Part shown: positions 6,916 to 14,526 of the stretch, piece after piece | Numbering within the stretch: position 1 is the first letter of the stretch | How the letters are laid out: each line of letters begins with the position of its first letter | From: Sporomusa sp. | Lineage (GTDB): Bacteria; Bacillota_C; Negativicutes; Sporomusales; Sporomusaceae | NCBI GenBank assembly: GCA_029256645.1 | Contig: JAQSXM010000037.1 | Span: 1 to 14,526 of the forward strand | Direction: 5' to 3' | Length of the DNA stretch: 14,526 bases | Position numbers and translations under genes: made by a program | The notes under the pieces: model-generated | Database searches by the model: none | What the model saw: only the letters and a program-made list of their open reading frames with translations | What the model was told of the DNA's origin: nothing

Positions 6916-8207
6916 GTAGCGATAAATATGACGTCATTATTATTGGCGGTGGACCGGCAGGGCTGGCTGCAGCCTATAAGCTGGCGCAAGCGGGGATCGA
7001 AGTTGTACTTGTAGAACGCGGCGATTATCCAGGGAGCAAGAATTTGAGTGGCGGTGCTCTCTATAGCCGGGTTTTAGACAAACTTATTCCTGGTTTTTGG
7101 GAAGAGGCTCCTATTGAACGCTATATTACAAATTATATTACCTCAATGACCACTCCAGACGATTACTTCAACCTGGAATACAAGAGTAAGGCATTAGGAG
7201 GTACGCCCTATAATGCCGTCTCAGTCCTGCGGGCCAAGTTTGACCGATGGTTAGCCGAAAAGGCAGAAGCGGCTGGGGCGATGATTGTTACTGGTATAAA
7301 AGTAGAAAAAGTACTGCGGGAGTCAAATCGGATTATTGGTATTAGTACCGGCGATGAGGAGATGCTGGCCGATGTAGTCATTGCCGCGGACGGTATCAAC
7401 TCGTTCATCGCTCAGGAAGCAGGCTTGCGGGGTCCAATAAAACAGGAACATTTATCTGTTGGAACCAAAGCCTTGATTGAATTACCGCAAGCAATTATTG
7501 AGGAAAGATTTAGGCTTATGGGAAAGGAAGGCGCGGCGTATGCCATCCTGGGCGCAGTAAGTCATGGTGTAGCAGGAGGGGCATTCCTGTACACCAATCT
7601 TGAGAGTCTCTCAGTTGGGGTCGTTCTGCGCTTAGATGACTTGGTCAAGTTTGCAGTCCAACCGTCTGATATTCTGGATGACTTGCTTGAGCATCCGTTG
7701 ATAGCGCCATTAGTCAAGGGCGGAAAGATGGTTGAGTATGGCGCTCATATCACCGGTGAAGGCGGGTTGCATATGATGCCGTCCAAGCTCTGGTCTAATG
7801 GTATGCTTATCATTGGGGATGCCGCAGGCTTTACTATTAATACGGGCCTGGTTATCAGGGGGATGGACTTAGCGATCGCTTCCGGGATGGCAGCTGCTGA
7901 TACCGTGATTGAGGCTAAAGCCAGGAGTGATTTTAGTGAGAGCTCCTTAAGTGGCTACAACCGCAACCTCGAACGTTTTGTCATGCAGGATATGAAACTG
8001 TATGCCCATGTACCAGGGTTTATGGAAAGCGAGCGCTTGTACAAACAATACGCCCCGCTTGTTACCGGTCTCTTTGGCAAAGCCTACTTACATGATCTGA
8101 CTCCGAAAGAGCACTTGCTCAGGATTGCCATGAAATCACTGCAGGAAAGTGGCATCCCCATGCTGGGCTTAATCAAAGATGGGATTAGGGGGGCGCGCGC
8201 GTTATGA
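6912..8207 (+). CDS. fixC: FixC, FAD-dependent ETF:quinone oxidoreductase-like flavoprotein
   Basis: A 431-residue FixC protein (E. coli FixC is of similar length). It opens with a Rossmann dinucleotide-binding motif, DVIIIGGGPAGLAAAYKLA, ending in the acidic VERG (about residues 7-37). The second FAD motif GDAAGF is at 302-307, followed by the NTGLVIRGMDLAIASG segment typical of the ETF-QO/FixC family. It is expected to work with the ferredoxin-like FixX and link the FixAB flavoprotein to the membrane quinone pool or another donor. Four-base ATGA overlaps join it to both fixB and fixX, so these three genes are probably co-translated. Confidence 0.93.
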   Translation: MSSDKYDVIIIGGGPAGLAAAYKLAQAGIEVVLVERGDYPGSKNLSGGALYSRVLDKLIPGFWEEAPIERYITNYITSMTTPDDYFNLEYKSKALGGTPYNAVSVLRAKFDRWLAEKAEAAGAMIVTGIKVEKVLRESNRIIGISTGDEEMLADVVIAADGINSFIAQEAGLRGPIKQEHLSVGTKALIELPQAIIEERFRLMGKEGAAYAILGAVSHGVAGGAFLYTNLESLSVGVVLRLDDLVKFAVQPSDILDDLLEHPLIAPLVKGGKMVEYGAHITGEGGLHMMPSKLWSNGMLIIGDAAGFTINTGLVIRGMDLAIASGMAAADTVIEAKARSDFSESSLSGYNRNLERFVMQDMKLYAHVPGFMESERLYKQYAPLVTGLFGKAYLHDLTPKEHLLRIAMKSLQESGIPMLGLIKDGIRGARAL

Positions 8208-8485
8208 ACCGGCTGAGTATATCAGACAAGCTGGCGTTAGACAAATTTGAAGTAGATGAGGGAGTCCCACATATCAATATTAATAACGATCTATGCAAAA
8301 CATGTGTCAGCAAGAATTGTCTGCGGGTCTGCCCAGCGGGGCTTTACAGTGAACAAGATAGTGGGATTATTGTAGAATGGGCTGGTTGTCTGGAGTGTGG
8401 CACATGCCGGGCGGTGTGCAGCCAGGGGGCTCTTGACTGGAAGTATCCCCGGGGCGGCTTTGGCATCATCTATCGCCAGGGATAG
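8204..8485 (+). CDS. fixX: FixX, ferredoxin-like iron-sulfur protein
   Basis: A 93-residue protein with eight cysteines in two groups: Cys31, 34, 39 and 43 (C-x2-C-x4-C-x3-C-P) and Cys62, 65, 68 and 72 (C-x2-C-x2-C-x3-C). This is the usual FixX pattern, including the GCLECGTCR segment and the C-terminal YPRGGFGI. It supplies electrons to, or accepts them from, FixC. The last codons and stop lie inside a perfect 18-bp inverted repeat (8457-8498), described separately. Its ATG overlaps the fixC stop. Confidence 0.93.
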   Translation: MNRLSISDKLALDKFEVDEGVPHININNDLCKTCVSKNCLRVCPAGLYSEQDSGIIVEWAGCLECGTCRAVCSQGALDWKYPRGGFGIIYRQG

Positions 8486-8498
8486 ATGATGCCAAAGC
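8457..8498 (+). repeat. Perfect 18-bp inverted repeat spanning the fixX stop codon
   Basis: The arms GCTTTGGCATCATCTATC (8457-8474) and GATAGATGATGCCAAAGC (8481-8498) are exact reverse complements around the six-base loop GCCAGG. The left arm and loop encode the conserved FixX tail GFGIIYRQ and the stop lies in the right arm. The right arm is not followed by a T tract, so it does not look like a rho-independent terminator. In mRNA it would give a very stable hairpin between fixX and the second MFS gene, possibly protecting the upstream transcript from 3' exonucleases or marking a processing site that sets a different level for the downstream genes. Confidence 0.85.
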
Positions 8499-8572
8499 GT
8501 CATTTATCAGCTGCATGAGTGATGTACTGAAATGATGGCCAGTATACAGCGGAGTAGTCGGGAGATGAAAAG

Positions 8573-9763
8573 ATGAACGTGATGAAAAGCGAACTAAAAA
8601 CGAAAGCGGCGGTCTTATCGGTCGCCCTGCTGTTGTATACCTCAAGTATGACAACCCCGGCAATTGGCGCTATTGCTAAGGCTTTTCCTGACGTAAGTCC
8701 GGAATTAATCAAGCAGGTTGCGGCTTTGCCGCCGTTAATGACTATTGTGGGGGCATTGCTTACCGGGCAGCTCGAACAGTTTATGAAAAAAAAGACGATC
8801 CTGTATTTCGCGATTGCCATAGAATTCCTGTTTGGGGGAATCATCCCCGCAGTCTACGGCGATATGACCTTTATTTTGGTCTGTCGTGCTATTTTTGGTC
8901 TTGGCTATGGTCTTATTTTTCCGCTGGCCTCTTCACTTGTCGCCGATTTATTTGAAGGTCAGGAACGCGATGCCATGATGGGACTAAAAAGTGCCATTGG
9001 CGCAGCTGCCGGCATCGTATTTCAGATGATTGGCGGCTATTTAGCAGTGATCTCCTGGCGGTATGCTTTTTGGGGTTTTTTACTGCTCATTCCCATATTT
9101 ATAGTCATTGCATTAGTGCTGCCTGAACCGGCAAGAAAACCCAAGCCGTCTGCAACTAATGGCTTCTCTAATGGCAGATTAACCCGCCAGACCTGGTATC
9201 TTTCTATTTTAAATTTGTTATATAACATTGTGTTATTCTCGTTTATGACCAATGTGGCGATTGTAATGGCAGAAGGTAAGATTGGCAATGCCGCCCAGGC
9301 GGGGGTAGTTCTTACTGCATTTACCAGCGGTGCTTTTGCTACTGGTTTGTTATATGGGAAAATAGCTCAGATATTTAGAGATTATACCGCGGCACTCGCA
9401 GTTGGTTTGGTCGGCCTGGCGTTTCTGATACTAGCCCATGTGCATACATATCCGCTGTTTGTAATAGCCGGTATTGTCTTTGGTCTGGGATTTGGTATTT
9501 ATAATCCAGCGCTTACGCTGCTGGTTGTCGGTAGCGCCCACCAGTCGGCAGCTACCCTTGCCGTATCGATTTATATCGCTTTACAGGGAGTGGGTCAGTT
9601 TTTATCGCCAACTGTTCTTGCCTTTGTCACCAAGACACTTGGTTTCCATGGCCCGAAAGCAGCTTGGCTGGTAGCCGGGCCAACGCTTATAGTTACCTGT
9701 GCGGTTATTATCCTGGTGACAGCTTTACTCAAACTCAAAAGCAAAACCGTTACTAATTCATAA
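8573..9763 (+). CDS. MFS transporter, second of two paralogues
   Basis: A 396-residue, 12-segment inner-membrane MFS carrier, closely related along its whole length to the one at 1449-2636. Shared stretches include [27 protein letters not shown] and GQFLSP. Motif A is again degenerate ([13 protein letters not shown]). The N-terminus begins [17 protein letters not shown]; the ATG at 8573 follows CGGGAG at 8559-8564 by eight bases. It sits 87 bases after fixX, behind the large hairpin, and 37 bases before the chemoreceptor-like gene. Having two sister carriers flank the enzyme genes suggests a division of labour, such as substrate entry and product exit, or two related substrates. Which does which cannot be read from sequence. 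Confidence 0.88.
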   Translation: MNVMKSELKTKAAVLSVALLLYTSSMTTPAIGAIAKAFPDVSPELIKQVAALPPLMTIVGALLTGQLEQFMKKKTILYFAIAIEFLFGGIIPAVYGDMTFILVCRAIFGLGYGLIFPLASSLVADLFEGQERDAMMGLKSAIGAAAGIVFQMIGGYLAVISWRYAFWGFLLLIPIFIVIALVLPEPARKPKPSATNGFSNGRLTRQTWYLSILNLLYNIVLFSFMTNVAIVMAEGKIGNAAQAGVVLTAFTSGAFATGLLYGKIAQIFRDYTAALAVGLVGLAFLILAHVHTYPLFVIAGIVFGLGFGIYNPALTLLVVGSAHQSAATLAVSIYIALQGVGQFLSPTVLAFVTKTLGFHGPKAAWLVAGPTLIVTCAVIILVTALLKLKSKTVTNS

Positions 9764-9800
9764 TTTGTGTGCTTACACAATCATAAAGAAGGTGGAGTCT

Positions 9801-10646
9801 ATGCGCCGATCCAGGTTAGAAAACCTGCAACATATTTTACCACTGTTGCCATCGCTGTTTGAGGAACCAGTCAGTATTTCGCTAATTGATTTAGAGACAT
9901 TACTTGTCCTTGATAAAATTGAGCACCCGACTTTGCAGAACTCAACAACTCAACTTCCTCCCAGTTTCCGAGAAACAAAATCGTACAAAATGTTAATTGC
10001 CGGTAAGCCGGTAATGATCCGTATTCCCAAGGGAGCCCACGGCAGCCTGGTAGCCAATGTTACTATCGGCGTACCCATTTTTGACGATGATAACCAACAC
10101 GTACTGGCCTACGTAGGTGTTATACGCTCAACAGAAAAGTATGATGAATTAATTAATTCGGGTCAGGAAATCCTTGCTGCTGTTGAGGAAATTTCCGCCT
10201 CAACAGAGAGTCTTGATCTTAGTGGGCAGCAGCTTTCGGAAATGGCCAAGAAGATGAATGCAGACACTAAGCGAGTCAAGCAAGATTCGATTGCAGTTGG
10301 CAGTATCTCTAATGAAATAAAAAGAATCTCGGTTTCGACGAATATCCTGGGTATAAATGCTGCTATCGAGTCGGCACGCGCAGGGGAATTGGGGCGCGGC
10401 TTTAATATTGTCGCCACTGAAGTACGGAAATTGGCTGAAAACACCAAAGATTCGGTTATTAGTATTGAGGAAAAAATTAATAATGTTCATCAATCTGTTA
10501 CTGGGCTTGCCGGGTCAATCAAGGATATGAGCAGTTACTGTGAAGCACAAGCTGCAGGCATTAGTGAATTAAGACTAGCCTTGGTTCAAGTTGCGCGTAT
10601 GGCTGAGAACCTTGTTAAGCTTGGGACGGTGGAAATGCCCAAGTAA
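9801..10646 (+). CDS. Short soluble methyl-accepting chemotaxis-like protein
   Basis: A 281-residue protein with no transmembrane segment or signal peptide. Residues 1 to about 115 form an N-terminal globular region of unassigned fold (sensor-like, with the stretch [17 protein letters not shown] near its end). From about 120 onward it is helical, with a recognisable MCP signalling tip: [20 protein letters not shown] followed by [14 protein letters not shown] (about residues 181-213), the CheA/CheW contact region. The helical bundle is short compared with full-length transmembrane receptors. The ATG at 9801 after AAGGTGG is preferred over an in-frame TTG at 9765 that abuts the previous stop. 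Last gene of the long operon, it may sense the substrate or a pathway intermediate in the cytoplasm. It could also be a regulator that borrowed the MCP fold. Confidence 0.85.
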   Translation: MRRSRLENLQHILPLLPSLFEEPVSISLIDLETLLVLDKIEHPTLQNSTTQLPPSFRETKSYKMLIAGKPVMIRIPKGAHGSLVANVTIGVPIFDDDNQHVLAYVGVIRSTEKYDELINSGQEILAAVEEISASTESLDLSGQQLSEMAKKMNADTKRVKQDSIAVGSISNEIKRISVSTNILGINAAIESARAGELGRGFNIVATEVRKLAENTKDSVISIEEKINNVHQSVTGLAGSIKDMSSYCEAQAAGISELRLALVQVARMAENLVKLGTVEMPK

Positions 10647-10937
10647 AGCCAGCTTACAAGATTAATGCGGCAATAAGTTTTTACCATCTAGTTTATGCAT
10701 TGATAGTGAACAGCTTTTTGAATTTTACAGTGTCAGCCGGATTAGATTATGATATCAACAAGACACAATAATCAGAAAATTATTTATAGTAAGAGATTAA
10801 CTGCAGGAGTCATTCTAGCTCTATTAAGCAAATATTGCACAAATGATTATTGCTACGTTATGAAAGGGGGAAATAGTAGTCAACACATAGGATATTCGGC
10901 AACAAATAATATTTATAACTTAAAAGGTGGGAAGAAA
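10647..10937 (+). promoter_or_regulatory. Intergenic region upstream of the porin with copy 2 of the shared element
   Basis: This is the longest gap inside the cassette. Positions 10699-10728 and 10766-10780 repeat the two blocks found before the first URO-D gene (131-160 and 197-211). A candidate sigma-A promoter is TTTACA (10724-10729), 18 bases, TATGAT (10748-10753), giving a leader of roughly 175 bases. The CAATCCAT dyad seen upstream of the first copy is not present here. No convincing terminator for the preceding operon is visible, so readthrough is possible. The reading frame extends upstream of the porin start to 10749, but it overlaps the promoter and is not regarded as coding. Confidence 0.5.
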
Positions 10938-12326
10938 GTGAAGAAAAGTATAATTGCTCTGGTTGTAATGGCTATCTTCTGTATTTCTAGTGTGGTACTG
11001 GCAGCAGCCAATCCCTTCGATGATGTTCCCGCAAAACATTGGGCATATGATGCCGTGAACAAGCTAGCGAAAGATGGCGTTATCGACGGTAACGGAAACC
11101 GTACTTTCGGAGGCGACAAGCCTATGACCCGCTATGAAATGGCGCTGGTAGTCGGTAAAGCCATTTCGAATGCTACCAAAGCGGATGCTGAAAATAAAGC
11201 ACTTATCGAAAAGTTATCTAATGAGTTTCAAAAAGAACTTGAAAATCTCGGTGTACGTGTAAAAGCATTAGAAAAAAAGAGTGATAAACTAACTGTCTCG
11301 GGGTTTCTCCATCTATCAGAGCAAGTATGGCGTAACTCGGGTGTTTATGAGGGAAGTTATTTTGCAGCAGGCAAAAATCCCGGTTATGGGTCTGAAAGCC
11401 CGCATGCAGATGATGGCCAATGGTTAGCACTAGGTGTCGACCTTTTTACAAGGTACAAAGTAAATAACAACTGGCAGCTGGTCATTCATGACGATCTTAC
11501 CAGAGATGCTCAGAGCGGTAGTTTTGCAGTAAATTCGAGCGCCTCGGATGGCCTGCTGGCCGGCCAACAACGCGGCTGCGAGATCTATGCGATAGGTTCT
11601 ACTGGCATCACCAATGTCAAGGTCGGTAAATTTGATTATATACCTGTCTATGGTATGTTTTTGTGGCCTGATAACAAAGCCGTAGTTGGTGCCCAGTTTT
11701 CGGTTGGCGATCCCAAAGAGCTGAAAGCAACAGCAACTTACGGCTATTTAAGAAAAAGCTGGACAGGTACCACCGTTAACCCACGCATTCTTTCCGGCAC
11801 TACCGACAATCGTTATGCCGCATTAGAGTTGACGGCTGCGATTGCTAAAGATGCCAATATCAAAGCAGCCTATCACCGGGTTTCAAATGATGGCAACTAC
11901 ACAAATTCTATTAGCGGGGCCACCGATGTAGTTAAGCCTTATGCCACTACCATGAACTTCTGGGAATTAGGAGCCGATAAGATGCTCACCCCTAAACTAA
12001 AACTATATGGTGAAATTGAGCGATCTGATGCAAATACCGAAAACAAAGCGTTTATTGTCGGACTTACTTATGGTAAAGCAGATATTAAAACCCCTGGATC
12101 TTTTTCGATTACCGGAAGATATGTCCACTGGGATATCAACTCGTCGGTAAACCATGGAACCTGGATGGCCGGTCAGGCCCATGGGGCTAAGGGTCCTGAA
12201 TTAGCTTCTAATTTTATTATTGATGAAAATGTGGGTATTATGACCTGGGTCAACTACATGTCTCCAACTGATGGTACTTCCGGTAAGATTAGAACCATCA
12301 AAACCGAATTGGATTTTTACTTCTAA
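10938..12326 (+). CDS. SLH-domain outer-membrane porin (OmpM-like)
   Basis: A 462-residue secreted protein. From the GTG at 10938 the product starts MKKSIIALVVMAIFC, a signal peptide with a likely cleavage after VVLAAA. An SLH domain follows (about residues 25-75: FDDVPAKHWAYDAVNKLAKD, then the TRYEMA segment), which anchors such proteins to cell-wall polymer. A charged coiled-coil stretch spans about 85-115, and the rest is alternating, aromatic-rich beta-barrel ending in DFYF, the usual outer-membrane insertion signal. This is the OmpM-type organisation of diderm Firmicutes. AAGGTGG at 10924-10930 supports the GTG; a longer frame from 10749 would put the signal peptide inside the protein. 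It precedes the second URO-D gene by 66 bases and probably supplies the outer-membrane channel for the pathway's substrate. Confidence 0.88.
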   Translation: MKKSIIALVVMAIFCISSVVLAAANPFDDVPAKHWAYDAVNKLAKDGVIDGNGNRTFGGDKPMTRYEMALVVGKAISNATKADAENKALIEKLSNEFQKELENLGVRVKALEKKSDKLTVSGFLHLSEQVWRNSGVYEGSYFAAGKNPGYGSESPHADDGQWLALGVDLFTRYKVNNNWQLVIHDDLTRDAQSGSFAVNSSASDGLLAGQQRGCEIYAIGSTGITNVKVGKFDYIPVYGMFLWPDNKAVVGAQFSVGDPKELKATATYGYLRKSWTGTTVNPRILSGTTDNRYAALELTAAIAKDANIKAAYHRVSNDGNYTNSISGATDVVKPYATTMNFWELGADKMLTPKLKLYGEIERSDANTENKAFIVGLTYGKADIKTPGSFSITGRYVHWDINSSVNHGTWMAGQAHGAKGPELASNFIIDENVGIMTWVNYMSPTDGTSGKIRTIKTELDFYF

Positions 12327-12392
12327 CATAGCAGGATGATTAGCATCAATAAACAGATATGACGGAATGATAAACAGGAGAGCGATGAAAAA

Positions 12393-13502
12393 ATGAAAAC
12401 TGCTCAAGAATTACTTCAAGAGCGTACTGCGCGAGTGAAAAAGGCCATAGCATTGGAAAAGACTGACCGAACGCCAATACTTCTTACTGCTGATGCCTTT
12501 TGCGCATATCATATGGGTGTGAAGATGTCTGATTTTGTGTGTGATGTAAAACTATCTTCGGAAACTATTTTTAATTCTTTAAAGAACTTAGGCGATGTTG
12601 ATGGTACCGGCGGTGCATTCTGTGGAGCGCGATTGTTTCCTCTCATGGCCTATGCAAAAATGAAGTTGCCTGGTGTAGAGTTGCCGGATAATGCTTTTTG
12701 GCAGATTGATGAACAAGAATTAATGACAGTAGATGATTATGACACAATTTTAGACAAAGGCTGGAATGCTTTCAGTCAAGACTTTCTGGTAAATAGAATG
12801 CATATTCCGGTTGCTGAGCTGATCGCAGAAACAGTGAAATTGCCGCAATTGCGACAAAACTTTGTTGATGCAGGTTATGTGGTCTACATTGGTGCCGGTG
12901 CATCCATTACTGTTAACGAATATCTGAGTGCTGCCCGTACGTTTCCCAAGTTCTTGAGGGATTGTTTTAAAATGCCGGACAAAGTTGAAGCAGTACTAGA
13001 TGTAATATTAGCAGAGACATTGGAGAAAATTAGAAAGCAAATACGTGGTTCAAACTCCATTGTAGTATTTGTTTCCCCTTCACGTGGTGCCAGTCAATTC
13101 TATTCCCCCAAAATATGGGAACGGTTTGTCTGGAAGTATTTGAAGGCAACTGTTGATGCTATTATTGAAGAAGGCGCTATAGCCAACATTCATATTGATG
13201 GTAATTGGGAGCGTGATCTGAAATACTTCAGGTCGTTTCCCAAAGCAAAAGTAGTATTTGAAACCGATGGTGCAACCGACATATATAAAATCAAAGAGGT
13301 TTTAGGTGACCACATGTGTATTAAGGGCGATGTTTCAGCTGCCTTACTTACTGTCGGTAAACCGGATCAAGTATACGATTACTGCACAAAACTAATTAAA
13401 GATATGGGATCAGGATTCATCCTTTCTACTGGTTGTACGGTACCACCTAATGCTAAAGTGGAAAACGTAAAAGCTATGGTGGCGGCCGCCACAGGCAAGT
13501 AA
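12393..13502 (+). CDS. URO-D/MtaA-superfamily protein (putative methyltransferase-type), second paralogue
   Basis: A 369-residue protein, the same length as the product of 308-1417 and homologous to it end to end. Shared stretches include KTDRTPI, FWQIDE/QWQIDE, DYDTI, PDKVEA and the C-terminal NVKAMVAAA. The metal-site region reads NIHIDGNWER, so His267 is followed by Asp269 where MtaA-type enzymes have H-x-C; the distal Cys348 is kept in STGCTVPPNA. The extra His of the first paralogue (HLH) is Asn here. Divergence is strongest in the region of residues 30-90, which could mean a different substrate or partner. AGGAG at 12376-12380 precedes the ATG by 12 bases. It is the last gene of its unit, before the terminator at 13637. 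True HemE function is unlikely; the reaction is unknown. Confidence 0.8.
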   Translation: MKTAQELLQERTARVKKAIALEKTDRTPILLTADAFCAYHMGVKMSDFVCDVKLSSETIFNSLKNLGDVDGTGGAFCGARLFPLMAYAKMKLPGVELPDNAFWQIDEQELMTVDDYDTILDKGWNAFSQDFLVNRMHIPVAELIAETVKLPQLRQNFVDAGYVVYIGAGASITVNEYLSAARTFPKFLRDCFKMPDKVEAVLDVILAETLEKIRKQIRGSNSIVVFVSPSRGASQFYSPKIWERFVWKYLKATVDAIIEEGAIANIHIDGNWERDLKYFRSFPKAKVVFETDGATDIYKIKEVLGDHMCIKGDVSAALLTVGKPDQVYDYCTKLIKDMGSGFILSTGCTVPPNAKVENVKAMVAAATGK

Positions 13503-13828
13503 ACATTAGCTGATGCAAACTAGCTAGATGCGTTTAGGTTTTTCTATTCCCTTTGTTTTGCATGAGCTTACTAAGTTTGTAGTATAAGTAGCTTGAAGGA
13601 TCAAGTTTGGCTGCGTTTCGAATACAATACACTGCTAAAACCTCCTGTGGATACCGATTGGGTGCCCGCAGGAGGTTTTTCTTCTAATAGCAGGGATTTT
13701 CTGGTTATTGTCCTTGCAGACAACTGTGGATTATCCGAATACTTTACAGAATATTTACCTGTTCTTAATAATTATTTACCAAATTTATGCCATAATGAGG
13801 ATAACAGATAGATGAGGAGGTTTGAATA
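13503..13828 (+). other. Intergenic region with a terminator and the upstream region of the next gene
   Basis: This 326-base gap holds the strong terminator at 13637-13685 (listed separately). After it lies AT-rich sequence with a possible promoter, TTTACA (13743-13748), 18 bases, AATAAT (13767-13772), and then the Shine-Dalgarno of the next gene. A 72-codon frame starting with TTG at 13593 runs straight through the terminator stem and is not considered a gene. Nothing else recognisable was seen. Confidence 0.45.
13637..13685 (+). terminator. Rho-independent terminator after the porin/URO-D unit
   Basis: AAAACCTCCTG (13637-13647) pairs with CAGGAGGTTTT (13669-13679), and three further pairs including one G-U extend the stem inward around a 15-base loop. 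The stem runs into TTTTT and then CTTCT. The A-rich left flank makes it potentially bidirectional, but no minus-strand gene ends here. Confidence 0.88.
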
Positions 13829-14526
13829 TTGCAAAAGAAAATATGGGCAGCTCTGGTGATTGCAGCATTAACAATTTCAAATATGGCTGTAAGTTCAGCC
13901 GCCGATACGCATATAAGAATCAGTAAGTACGTTGTTGCCGTTCCGACAAAGTTTAACGTAGGGTACACAGGTCAGAACCAGCAGACGTTTCCCAATGGAT
14001 TTCGGACAGGTTTCGGTTCCGGATTAAGCTTTAAGTCAATGAATAAAGATGGTTCAATTGAATTATATGGCATTACAGACCGCGGCCCCAATGGGGATGG
14101 CCCTGGTTATCAAACCGGAGATCAAAATCTTAGTTGCAAATTTTTCCCATCACCTGATTTCCAACCCGAGATTGGGATTATTAAGCTTAAAGACGGTCAG
14201 GCTTCGGTGATAAAGACGATTGGGTTAGAGACCAAGCAGGGGCGCCAATTGACTGGCTTGCCGGTTACCCCTGGTTTGATTGGTACAACTAATGAGATTG
14301 CTTTGGATGAAAATCTGGCCAATTTGGGCTATGATAATAATGGTCTTGATCCAGAAGGAATCGCTGTAGATAAACAAGGGAACTTCTGGACCTGCGATGA
14401 ATATGGTCCGTTTATTACTCAGTTTGATAATAAAGGGAAACTGCTTAAAAAATATTCCCCTGGGGATGGATTGCCGGAGATTCTCAAATATCGTGTTCCG
14501 AACCGTGGTTTTGAAGGGATTACAAT
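13829..14526 (+). CDS. Secreted esterase-like/phytase-like-domain protein (partial, runs off the window)
   Basis: An open frame of 232 codons continues past the window edge. It begins with TTG at 13829, eight bases after the strong Shine-Dalgarno GAGGAGG (13814-13820). The N-terminus, MQKKIWAALVIAALTISNMA followed by VSSA, is a signal peptide with cleavage predicted around residue 25. The mature part contains GFGSGLSF, ITDRGPNGDGP, a GLDPEGIAVDKQGNFWTCDE stretch and NRGFEGIT, which match the beta-propeller-like esterase-like activity of phytase family (PF13449). Members are secreted or surface proteins of poorly defined hydrolase activity. The terminator before it suggests a separate transcription unit, probably unrelated to the upstream pathway. 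The C-terminus is outside the window. Confidence 0.8.
   Translation, partial: MQKKIWAALVIAALTISNMAVSSAADTHIRISKYVVAVPTKFNVGYTGQNQQTFPNGFRTGFGSGLSFKSMNKDGSIELYGITDRGPNGDGPGYQTGDQNLSCKFFPSPDFQPEIGIIKLKDGQASVIKTIGLETKQGRQLTGLPVTPGLIGTTNEIALDENLANLGYDNNGLDPEGIAVDKQGNFWTCDEYGPFITQFDNKGKLLKKYSPGDGLPEILKYRVPNRGFEGIT

Noticed and set aside
8457..8498. The fixX hairpin as a rho-independent terminator
   Set aside because: The sequence after the right arm is GTCATTTATCAG, without a T tract, and the next gene follows within 75 bases on the same strand.
10647..10698. Terminator after the chemoreceptor-like gene
   Set aside because: A CTTA/TAAG pairing precedes five T, but four pairs with a long loop are too weak to support a call.
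10843..10863. Six-codon leader peptide in the porin 5' region
   Set aside because: It has no suitably placed Shine-Dalgarno sequence and no codon bias suggesting attenuation.
10749..10937. N-terminal extension of the porin
   Set aside because: It would start within or just after the putative promoter and bury a clear signal peptide; the GTG at 10938 has its own Shine-Dalgarno sequence.
13593..13811. 72-codon plus-strand ORF starting with TTG
   Set aside because: It reads straight through the terminator hairpin at 13637-13685, lacks a ribosome-binding site and its product resembles nothing known.

Overview
The window looks like chromosome of a diderm Firmicute, most likely a Negativicute of the Sporomusa/Pelosinus type. 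The best evidence is the porin-like gene at 10938-12326: a signal peptide, one S-layer homology (SLH) domain, a short coiled coil and a beta-barrel ending in an aromatic residue, which is the architecture of the OmpM-type outer-membrane proteins of Negativicutes. Moderate GC content, strong Shine-Dalgarno sequences and occasional GTG and TTG starts fit. The genus is inference.

Layout. At 1-32 on the minus strand are the first codons of a divergent gene that reads like the start of a LysR-type regulator. Positions 33-307 hold a strong dyad, a promoter-like element and a possibly folded leader. From 308 to 10646 ten same-strand genes with short gaps or overlaps form one likely operon: a URO-D/MtaA-superfamily protein, an MFS transporter, a CaiA-like acyl-CoA dehydrogenase, a CaiB-like type III CoA-transferase, FixA, FixB, FixC, FixX, a second MFS transporter paralogous to the first, and a short soluble chemoreceptor-like protein. 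A second likely unit follows (10938-13502): the SLH porin and a second URO-D-like paralogue, closed by a strong rho-independent terminator at 13637-13685. The last feature is the 5' part of a secreted phytase-like-domain protein (13829 to the window edge).

How the genes may work together (inference). CaiA, CaiB and FixABCX are the core of anaerobic carnitine/crotonobetaine reduction in enterobacteria: CoA is transferred to an acid, and the 2-enoyl-CoA is reduced with electrons delivered by the FixAB flavoprotein. The CoA ligase (CaiC), hydratase (CaiD) and BCCT antiporter (CaiT) are absent here. In their place are two MFS carriers, two URO-D-like proteins with no corrinoid protein nearby, an outer-membrane channel and a chemoreceptor. 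This looks like an envelope-to-cytoplasm cassette for taking up, sensing and reducing, and possibly demethylating or decarboxylating, an unidentified carboxylic acid. A near-identical upstream sequence block before the first URO-D gene and before the porin suggests the two units are co-regulated.

No tRNA, rRNA, CRISPR array, insertion sequence or frameshifted gene was seen.
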